Assembly (NCBI GenBank): GCA_003565735.1
Contig: PXBB01000002.1
Location: 1 to 64,000 of the forward strand
DNA length: 64,000 nt
Source of the DNA: Bacteroidales bacterium
GTDB taxonomy: Bacteria > Bacteroidota > Bacteroidia > Bacteroidales > PXBB01
Direction: 5' to 3'
This document shows, piece after piece, positions 58,172-64,000 of this stretch. Position numbers and translations under genes: made by a program. Positions within the stretch are counted from its first letter, which is position 1, and every line of letters begins with the position of its first letter. The notes under the pieces were generated by a model. The model did no database searches and was not told the origin of the DNA. It saw only the letters and a list, made by a program, of their open reading frames with translations.

Positions 58172-58660
58172 ATGGATTTGATTCTGATTATCACTGCTTT
58201 TTTACTTTTTATTGTGGGTATCATTGGGTCAATTGTACCAATTATTCCCGGCCCCCCTTTGAGTTACTTAGGCATGATTGCTTTACATTTTACCCAAAGG
58301 CTTAGTTTCAGCACCGAAATGTTGCTAATATATGCTGTTATAACTATTGTTGTTACCATTCTTGATTACATCATTCCTGTTTATGGGACAAAGAAAATGG
58401 GAGGCAGCAGTTATGGCGTATGGGGTACTTCAATAGGGCTTGTTATCGGCTTGTTATTTTTTCCACCTTTGGGCATCATCGTTGGACCATTTATGGGCGC
58501 TTTAATAGGCGAACTTATTTATGGAAAAACAGCATCCATTGCACTTGTAGCAGCCATAGGTTCATTTCTTGGTTTTCTGTTTGGAACCTTACTGAAACTT
58601 ATCACCAGTCTTATGATAAGCTACCATAGTCTTAAACAGCTTTTTTTTCCGGCATTGTGA
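58172..58660 (+). CDS. DUF456 family membrane protein
   Basis: The 162-residue hydrophobic protein has the DUF456 pattern: an opening GIIGSIVPIIPGPPLSYLGM (about 18-37), a central DYIIPVYGTKKMGGSSYGVW (about 67-86), then GLVIGLLFFPPLGIIVGPFM and a Gly-rich C-terminal TM pair. About five TM helices are predicted. Its function is unknown. It is a single gene with about 225 nt before the next. Confidence 0.88.
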   Translation: MDLILIITAFLLFIVGIIGSIVPIIPGPPLSYLGMIALHFTQRLSFSTEMLLIYAVITIVVTILDYIIPVYGTKKMGGSSYGVWGTSIGLVIGLLFFPPLGIIVGPFMGALIGELIYGKTASIALVAAIGSFLGFLFGTLLKLITSLMISYHSLKQLFFPAL

Positions 58661-58799
58661 AAGAATATTTTTTTAATTTTTGCCGAAGGTATATATTCAA
58701 CAGAAAAAAATGTTTTACTTTTTAAAGCGCAGATGTGGTTTACAGATAACATATACCCTGAAAAATAAGCAAACAAAAGAAAAATTTTTGACAATACAC

Positions 58800-58829
58800 T
58801 TGCGCTATAATTATAAACTATTAATTTTG
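58800..58829 (+). promoter_or_regulatory. Promoter for the P-loop gene at 58888
   Basis: TTG (58800-58802), 19 nt, TAATTTTG (58822-58829), an excellent match to the consensus. The leader is about 50 nt. Confidence 0.72.
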
Positions 58830-58887
58830 CAGAAAAATTTAAAAAAAAACCATAAAACAATATTATATTAACTAAAAAAAAAGAGAG

Positions 58888-60240
58888 ATGAAGAAGATAA
58901 ATGTAATTATCATCGGCGCAGCAGGTAGAGATTTTCACAATTTCAACACCTATTACAGAAACAATGAATCGTTCAATGTTGTTGCATTTACAGCAGCCCA
59001 AATTCCTGATATAGATGGCAGAAAATATCCTGCAGAGCTGGCAGGAGAACTTTACCCTGATGGTATTCCTATTTATGCACAAGACGATCTTGAAAAGCTC
59101 ATCAAAGAATTGGATGTTGACACATGCGTATTTTCGTATAGTGATGTATCATATAACGAAGTTATGACACTCAGTGCAATAGTCAATAATGCGGGTGCCA
59201 ATTTCGAGCTTTTAGGGCCTAAGAAAACTCAGGTTGAAAGCTCCAAGCCTGTAATAGCTGTAGGTGCTGTACGCACAGGTTGTGGCAAAAGTCAAACCTC
59301 AAGAAGAGTGATTGAAGTCTTAATGGAAATGGGACTTAAAGTGGTTGCTGTACGTCACCCAATGCCTTATGGCGACTTAGCTGCCCAGAAAGTACAACGC
59401 TTTGCCACTGTGGAAGACCTTAAATTACACAAGTGTACAATTGAAGAAATGGAAGAATATGAACCTCATGTGGTAAGAGGTAATGTCATTTATTCGGGCG
59501 TTGACTATGAAGCTATCTTACGTGAAGCCGAAAAAGAAGCTGACGTAATACTATGGGATGGTGGCAACAATGACTTCTCATTTTACAAGCCTGATCTCAT
59601 GATTACCGTTGTTGACCCTCACAGACCCGGCCATGAGTTGGAATATTATCCTGGCGAAGCCACTTTAAGAATGGCAGATGTGGTAGTTATCAACAAAATT
59701 GATTCTGCCGGCCCCGACAATATTCAACAAGTGAGAAACAATATTGCAAAAGTGAACCCCAACGCTTTAGTGGTTGACGCTGCTTCTCCACTTACAGTAT
59801 CTGACCCTGATTTGATTAAAGGCAAACGCGTATTGGTTGTTGAAGACGGCCCAACCCTCACACACGGACACATGAAATTAGGTGCAGGAACAGTTGCTGC
59901 AACCAAATTTGGTGCCGCCGAACTCGTTGACCCCAGACCTTACGTGGTTGGTAAACTCAAAGAAACCTTCGAAATTTACCCGGGCATTGGAAGCTTACTC
60001 CCTGCTATGGGCTATGGTGACGCACAAATTGCCGACCTCGAAAAATCTATCAATAACACCGACTGCGATAGCGTTGTAATTGCAACTCCTATAGACCTTA
60101 CCAGAGTGGTTAATATCAACAAACCTTATACTAAAGTGGATTACGAACTACAAGAAATAGGCAAGCCTGATCTCGCTGATATCATTTGCGACTTCGTAAA
60201 AAAAATTAAGCTCAAAGACAACTGCTCTTGTTGTTCATAG
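58888..60240 (+). CDS. Cyclic 2,3-diphosphoglycerate synthase-like P-loop protein
   Basis: The 450-residue product has an N-terminal Rossmann-like region (about 1-118, IIIGAAGRDFHNFNTYYR), then a P-loop GAVRTGCGKS (residues 126-135), a Walker-B-like VILWDGGNNDFSF (about 217-229) and VVINKIDSA (about 268-276). This matches the COG2403/cPGS group named after the methanogen enzyme that makes cyclic 2,3-bisphosphoglycerate. In bacteria the same family exists with unknown function, and I do not claim that reaction here. The product ends CSCCS, a possible metal-binding tail. It is followed after a terminator by pyrB. Confidence 0.75.
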   Translation: MKKINVIIIGAAGRDFHNFNTYYRNNESFNVVAFTAAQIPDIDGRKYPAELAGELYPDGIPIYAQDDLEKLIKELDVDTCVFSYSDVSYNEVMTLSAIVNNAGANFELLGPKKTQVESSKPVIAVGAVRTGCGKSQTSRRVIEVLMEMGLKVVAVRHPMPYGDLAAQKVQRFATVEDLKLHKCTIEEMEEYEPHVVRGNVIYSGVDYEAILREAEKEADVILWDGGNNDFSFYKPDLMITVVDPHRPGHELEYYPGEATLRMADVVVINKIDSAGPDNIQQVRNNIAKVNPNALVVDAASPLTVSDPDLIKGKRVLVVEDGPTLTHGHMKLGAGTVAATKFGAAELVDPRPYVVGKLKETFEIYPGIGSLLPAMGYGDAQIADLEKSINNTDCDSVVIATPIDLTRVVNINKPYTKVDYELQEIGKPDLADIICDFVKKIKLKDNCSCCS

Positions 60241-60246
60241 TTATTT

Positions 60247-60280
60247 GAAAAGCGACTTTTTATAAAAGTCGCTTTTTTTT
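60247..60280 (+). terminator. Intrinsic terminator after the cPGS-like gene
   Basis: AAAAGCGACTTT pairs with AAAGTCGCTTTT around a short loop, followed by eight T's. Confidence 0.88.
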
Positions 60281-60369
60281 GTTTAATCAATATGTTTTGA
60301 ATAATTTTACAACCATAAAATGGCTACGCCATAATAGAATAATAAAAACAAGTAATATAAACACAACAG

Positions 60370-61278
60370 ATGAAAGGAAAAAGCTTAATATCAATTAACG
60401 ATTACTCTAAAGAAGAACAAATAGCCATACTGGATTTAGCTGTTCATTTTGAGTCGAACCCTGTGCAAAATATTCTGGGTTCACATGTCATCTCGACACT
60501 TTTTTTCGAACCTTCAACACGTACACGTTTAAGTTTTGAAAGTGCTGTAAACAGACTGGGTGGGAATGTTATCGGTTTCTCAGACACCTCATCAACAAGC
60601 GTCAAAAAAGGAGAATCTCTTAAAGATACCATTCTTACCGTAAGCAATTACTCTGATCTTATTATCATGCGCAATCCTGTGGAAGGAAGCGCACGCTTTG
60701 CCAGTGAAGTTGCCACAGTACCTATTATCAATGCAGGAGATGGCGCCAATCAACATCCTACCCAAACCCTGCTCGACCTTTACACAATCAGACAAACACA
60801 AAAGACGCTCGACAATTTAGATGTAGCCTTTGTGGGCGACCTTAAATATGGCCGTACAGTACATTCGCTGGTTATTGCGCTATGCAACTACAACACTACT
60901 TTTCACTTAGTGTCTCCGGTCGAACTAAAGCTCCCGAGTGCCGTTAAAATGCATATCAAAAACAAAAACCTCAAATACCACCAATATACAGACATGAACG
61001 ATGTGCTTAAAAAAACAGACATACTGTATATGACACGTATTCAAAAAGAACGCTTTTCGGACCAACTGGAATATGAAAGGGTAAAAAATCTTTACATTCT
61101 TAAAAAGAAAATGCTTCACGAAGTCAAAGACAATATGAAGATTTTACATCCTCTTCCAAGGGTCAACGAAATAGATATAGATGTTGATGATGCGCCTCAG
61201 GCACATTATTTTCAGCAAGCACTTAATGGTGTTTACGTACGTCAGGCATTAATAACTTCAATTTTAGGTATAAAATGA
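60370..61278 (+). CDS. pyrB: Aspartate carbamoyltransferase catalytic subunit
   Basis: The 302-residue product has STRTRLSFESA (carbamoyl-phosphate binding), then NAGDGANQHPTQTLLDLYTI and the C-terminal LHPLPRVNEI (aspartate site). It condenses carbamoyl phosphate and aspartate, the committed step of pyrimidine synthesis. The stop overlaps the pyrI start by 4 nt (ATGA), giving translational coupling. The upstream 89 nt carry a short ATGGC/GCCAT stem near 60318-60330 but no recognised pyr attenuator. Confidence 0.96.
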   Translation: MKGKSLISINDYSKEEQIAILDLAVHFESNPVQNILGSHVISTLFFEPSTRTRLSFESAVNRLGGNVIGFSDTSSTSVKKGESLKDTILTVSNYSDLIIMRNPVEGSARFASEVATVPIINAGDGANQHPTQTLLDLYTIRQTQKTLDNLDVAFVGDLKYGRTVHSLVIALCNYNTTFHLVSPVELKLPSAVKMHIKNKNLKYHQYTDMNDVLKKTDILYMTRIQKERFSDQLEYERVKNLYILKKKMLHEVKDNMKILHPLPRVNEIDIDVDDAPQAHYFQQALNGVYVRQALITSILGIK

Positions 61279-61733
61279 TGGTAAAAGAATTAAAAGTATC
61301 AGCTATAGAAAATGGAACGGTGATAGATCACATTCCTTCAAGAAATGTTTTTCAAGTTATCAAAATATTAAACCTGGAACATTTTGACAATCAGTTACTC
61401 TTTGGTACTAACCTTGAAAGTAAAAAGTATGGCACCAAAGGTATTATAAAAGTTAAAAACCGCTACTTTGAAAAAGATGAAATTAACAAAATAGCTCTGG
61501 CTGCACCTCAAGCCAGCCTTATCGTGATTAAAGACTTTAAAGTAGTGGAAAAGTATATCGTAGAAATTCCCGATGATATTACTGGTATTGTCAAATGTTT
61601 TAACCCTAACTGTGTTACTAATATTGAGCATGGCGTTGTAACCCGTTTTAAGGTTATCTCCAAAGATGAAGTGAAATTACACTGCCACTACTGTGAAAAA
61701 AATACCGTAAAAAGTAATATCGTATTTTTATAG
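61275..61733 (+). CDS. pyrI: Aspartate carbamoyltransferase regulatory subunit
   Basis: The 152-residue product has an N-terminal nucleotide-binding domain (IENGTVIDHIPSRNVFQVIK) and a C-terminal zinc domain with four cysteines in CFNPNC and CHYCEK. This is the PyrI chain that makes the enzyme sensitive to CTP and ATP. It starts within the pyrB stop codon, so the two are expressed together. It ends 67 nt before a convergent lipoprotein gene. Confidence 0.95.
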   Translation: MMVKELKVSAIENGTVIDHIPSRNVFQVIKILNLEHFDNQLLFGTNLESKKYGTKGIIKVKNRYFEKDEINKIALAAPQASLIVIKDFKVVEKYIVEIPDDITGIVKCFNPNCVTNIEHGVVTRFKVISKDEVKLHCHYCEKNTVKSNIVFL

Positions 61734-61800
61734 ACTTTTCACCAGCCTGCACCAAGCCCTGATTACATATTACATAAAAGCGGGTTGAAGTACTTGGTTG

Positions 61801-62358
61801 TCAGTAGCTTTTTGGATACCTGTCGTCAAAATATATCCAAAACAAATGTCTGTACCCTCTCAGCTCTCCGGCTGTGTCGAAGTCTGTCAGCATTAAAGCC
61901 ATACCCAAAACATTTTTCTTAATGCTAAGCGTAGCCGGGTTTATATGCCATTCCTCCAGAAACCTGATGCGTTCTATATCATTAACTCTAAGTCTTTCAT
62001 TAATAACGACTACCGAGTCCTCGTAAGGGGGCAACATGCTGGGCATTATCAGCGTATCGTTACGAACGCCAATAGCCTGAACCTCTTCGGGGGTCATGGG
62101 CTGGTCGAAATAGTTGTATGCCTGCACCTTGCCTTCATAAGCTTTATTCAAAATCATAGCTATCAACTGTTCGCGCCTTTGGCCTTCAATATTCTGCACC
62201 CACCAATCCATATCAGGGTCAGGTGTCTTTATGGTCACATCATATTGAATACGTTCGGTAACAACATCAAGGTCTTCTTTTTTATAAGTGTCGCTGCTGC
62301 ATGATGCCAAGAAAAAAGTAAAGCCTAAAAATAAAATAATAGCTGATTGTTTTAACAT
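61801..62358 (-). CDS. Small lipoprotein with GldN/PorN-like C-terminal features
   Basis: The 185-residue product has a lipobox signal (FFLASCSSD, Cys20), so it is a predicted lipoprotein. Its C-terminal half has IERIRFLEEWHINPATLSIK, then NVLGMALMLTDFD and LFWIYFDDRYP. The ordering, an EEW-type motif, a short hydrophobic strand and an FWxYF...R end, recalls GldN/PorN of the T9SS, but it is shorter and has no typical N-terminal GldN sequence. I call it GldN-like with moderate to low confidence. It follows the ctpA-type gene by 12 nt and is likely in the same operon. Confidence 0.55.
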   Translation of the reverse strand: MLKQSAIILFLGFTFFLASCSSDTYKKEDLDVVTERIQYDVTIKTPDPDMDWWVQNIEGQRREQLIAMILNKAYEGKVQAYNYFDQPMTPEEVQAIGVRNDTLIMPSMLPPYEDSVVVINERLRVNDIERIRFLEEWHINPATLSIKKNVLGMALMLTDFDTAGELRGYRHLFWIYFDDRYPKSY

Positions 62359-62370
62359 GGGTCAAATATT

Positions 62371-64000
62371 TTAATTAACAAGTATTTCAGTTTTATCATC
62401 AGACTTTAAAACCTCAAGTGCCTTTAAAAAAACATCATCCACTTTATGCATTACAGGATAAAAACTTTCGCTACTGTACAAATTACGACCTATGTGCGCC
62501 TTTAACTGTACATTAATTATGTGCGATGAATCCATTTCATCATCTTTATCCTTTTTTACGCCCTTATGCCCTGCAAAGTTTCTAAACTCTTTTAAAAGTT
62601 CCGGGCTTACGCTGAAGTTTTGGTTAAAATCCTGAGCTGTATTATACACCTCCATTAAACTGTCTCTATGGAAGTCGGCATATTGAAAGGCATATTTAAA
62701 AATAACCCCTCTGTTTGATAAACGCGTGTAATAAACCGAATACTTATCCTCATTGTATTCGACAATAATATCGGGCGTAATACCGCCACCACCATATACG
62801 ACTCTACCACCCGGCGTCACAAATTCAATGGTGTCTGGTCTGAGTTCTTCTTGTTCATCATCGAAAAACCTGCGGTAAAAATTCAAATAATAAGCACTGA
62901 CATCATCACTGTAAGGACTTTGTATCGAACGCCCCAAAGGGGTGTAGTATCTGGCAACAGTCAATCTAATGGCTGACCCATCCATCAGCTGTATTTGTTC
63001 CTGAACCAAGCCTTTGCCAAATGAACGCCTGCCCACGATAAGCCCTTTATCATTATCTTGCATAGCTCCTGCAAAAACTTCACTGGCAGATGCCGACCAC
63101 TCATCGAGAAGAATAACAAAAGGCGTGGTTTTAAGATTTCCCTGATGCGTGGCATAAGCATAAGAACGTGGTCTGTTAAGACCCTCCGTATAGACTATCA
63201 GGCGGTTGTTCTCAAGAAATTCGTCGGCCATTTTAATAGCTGCGTTAAGATAGCCGCCACCATTCCCCCGCAAATCTATCATTAAACGCGACATACCCTG
63301 ACTTTTCAAAAGGCTTACAGCTTGTAAAAACTCACTATATGTTGTGGCAGAAAACCTGTTAATTTTCAAATAACCTATGCTGTCATTTACCATATAAGCA
63401 ATATCTATGCTGTAAGTAGGAATAACATCCCTGACTATTTCAAAATCTAAAAGGTCTTCAGCACTGCGACGTTTGACAGAAACTTTAACCTTAGTGCCTT
63501 TAGGACCTTTGAGCTTATCTACCACCTTTTGATTGCTGATACCAACACCTGCAATAACAGAGTCGTTAACTTTTACGATGCGGTCGCCTGCTCTCAAACC
63601 AAGCTTTTCCGATGGCCCGCCCGATATCGTGTTAAGTATGACAACAGTGTCATGCTCTATTCTAAACTCAACACCAATACCTTCAAAATTTCCCATCAAA
63701 GGCTCATTCATTCTACGGAAATCGGCAGCTGAAATATAGGACGAATGCGGATCTAACTTTTTCAACAAACCGTTAATAGCATCATCTATCAGACTTTCTC
63801 GTTCAACACTATCAACATAACTGTCTGAAATATAATTTAAAACATCGTAAAACTTATCGTAATAATTGAAATTTACCGAAAAAAGAGACCTTTTCAAATT
63901 TTGATATGAAGAAAACTTAATGCTCATCATTGCACCACCAAAATACATACCTCCTACCAATACAATGGCTAATATTATGGGATAGTATGGCTTGAACCTA
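62371..64000 (-). CDS. S41 family C-terminal processing protease, 5' partial
   Basis: The frame stays open to the right edge of the window (upstream of the possible TTG at 63960 it reads RFKPYYPIILAIV, a membrane anchor), so the true start is beyond 64000. It has an N-terminal TM helix, a PDZ domain (GIGVEFRIEHDTVVILNTIS, RAGDRIVKVND), and the S41 core LMIDLRGNGGGYLNAAI with the catalytic Ser in DEWSASASEVFAG and Lys in GRRSFGKG. CtpA/Prc proteases trim or degrade envelope proteins. The following lipoprotein gene is 12 nt away. Confidence 0.92.
   Translation of the reverse strand, partial: RFKPYYPIILAIVLVGGMYFGGAMMSIKFSSYQNLKRSLFSVNFNYYDKFYDVLNYISDSYVDSVERESLIDDAINGLLKKLDPHSSYISAADFRRMNEPLMGNFEGIGVEFRIEHDTVVILNTISGGPSEKLGLRAGDRIVKVNDSVIAGVGISNQKVVDKLKGPKGTKVKVSVKRRSAEDLLDFEIVRDVIPTYSIDIAYMVNDSIGYLKINRFSATTYSEFLQAVSLLKSQGMSRLMIDLRGNGGGYLNAAIKMADEFLENNRLIVYTEGLNRPRSYAYATHQGNLKTTPFVILLDEWSASASEVFAGAMQDNDKGLIVGRRSFGKGLVQEQIQLMDGSAIRLTVARYYTPLGRSIQSPYSDDVSAYYLNFYRRFFDDEQEELRPDTIEFVTPGGRVVYGGGGITPDIIVEYNEDKYSVYYTRLSNRGVIFKYAFQYADFHRDSLMEVYNTAQDFNQNFSVSPELLKEFRNFAGHKGVKKDKDDEMDSSHIINVQLKAHIGRNLYSSESFYPVMHKVDDVFLKALEVLKSDDKTEILVN

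Noticed and set aside
58680-58871. 63-residue ORF before the cPGS-like gene
   Set aside because: It overlaps the strong promoter of that gene, is AT-rich and Lys/Tyr/Phe-rich without motif.

Overview
The window is a stretch of low-GC chromosome from a member of the Bacteroidota (Bacteroidetes). The evidence is a giant SprB-repeat adhesin with a gliding-type C-terminal domain, a PorP/SprF protein, a PorE-like OmpA protein, GldF and GldG, and several proteins with type IX secretion system (T9SS) sorting tails. Promoters of the Bacteroidota type (TTG, about 19-21 bases, TAnnTTTG) recur upstream of many genes, and Shine-Dalgarno sites are generally lacking. A free-living or environmental relative of Bacteroidales/Marinilabiliales is plausible, but the species cannot be named. 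No mobile element, CRISPR array, rRNA or complete tRNA is visible.

Layout. 1-10.65 kb (+): the 3' part of a giant surface adhesin, then PorP/SprF-like and PorE-like genes, with a strong hairpin between the adhesin and the rest. 10.7-15.1 kb (-): solute/sodium symporter, membrane-fusion adaptor and MacB-like permease. 15.5-17.3 kb (-): a DUF255/thioredoxin-fold protein. 17.4-22.7 kb (-): an envelope-transport operon of a LolA-like periplasmic protein, two FtsX-type permeases, a LolD-like ATPase and an outer-membrane barrel, with a palindromic operator-like site at its head. 22.9-26.4 kb (-): NifU-like scaffold, YbaN/DUF454 protein and a large peptidase-MA-like/beta-propeller protein. 26.5-30.1 kb (+): a T9SS cargo protein, a zinc-ribbon/TM/LysM protein with a coiled-coil partner, a TPR-like protein and SecG. 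30.4-32.5 kb (+): groES-groEL, followed by a small 2[4Fe-4S] ferredoxin gene (-).

33.1-36.9 kb (-): gldF-gldG-DUF4340, divergent from a topoisomerase IV subunit B gene (+, 37.1-38.9 kb). 39.0-42.4 kb: flavodoxin, a small orphan ORF, mannose-6-phosphate isomerase, an unknown membrane protein, and rnpB (RNase P RNA). 42.5-46.2 kb (-): a T9SS-secreted subtilase and glutamate dehydrogenase. 46.5-53.1 kb (+): two large paralogues that join receiver-like domains to a PPDK/PEP-synthase-type ATP-grasp domain, with no visible His-swivel or PEP-binding domain. 53.1-55.2 kb (-): bioB-bioF. 55.5-57.9 kb (-): a fibronectin-III T9SS cargo protein. 58.2-61.7 kb (+): DUF456 protein, cyclic-2,3-diphosphoglycerate-synthase-like P-loop protein, pyrB-pyrI. 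61.8-64.0 kb (-): a CtpA-type S41 protease (running off the window) and a small lipoprotein with GldN-like features.

The dominant theme is the cell envelope: T9SS/gliding machinery and cargo, and two ABC-type envelope export systems. The most unusual items are the paired receiver-ATP-grasp proteins, a GroEL with an extra segment of about 31 residues at the equatorial/intermediate hinge, the ABAB super-repeat of the adhesin, the adhesin/porP hairpin, and the LolCDE-like operon with its own operator and barrel.
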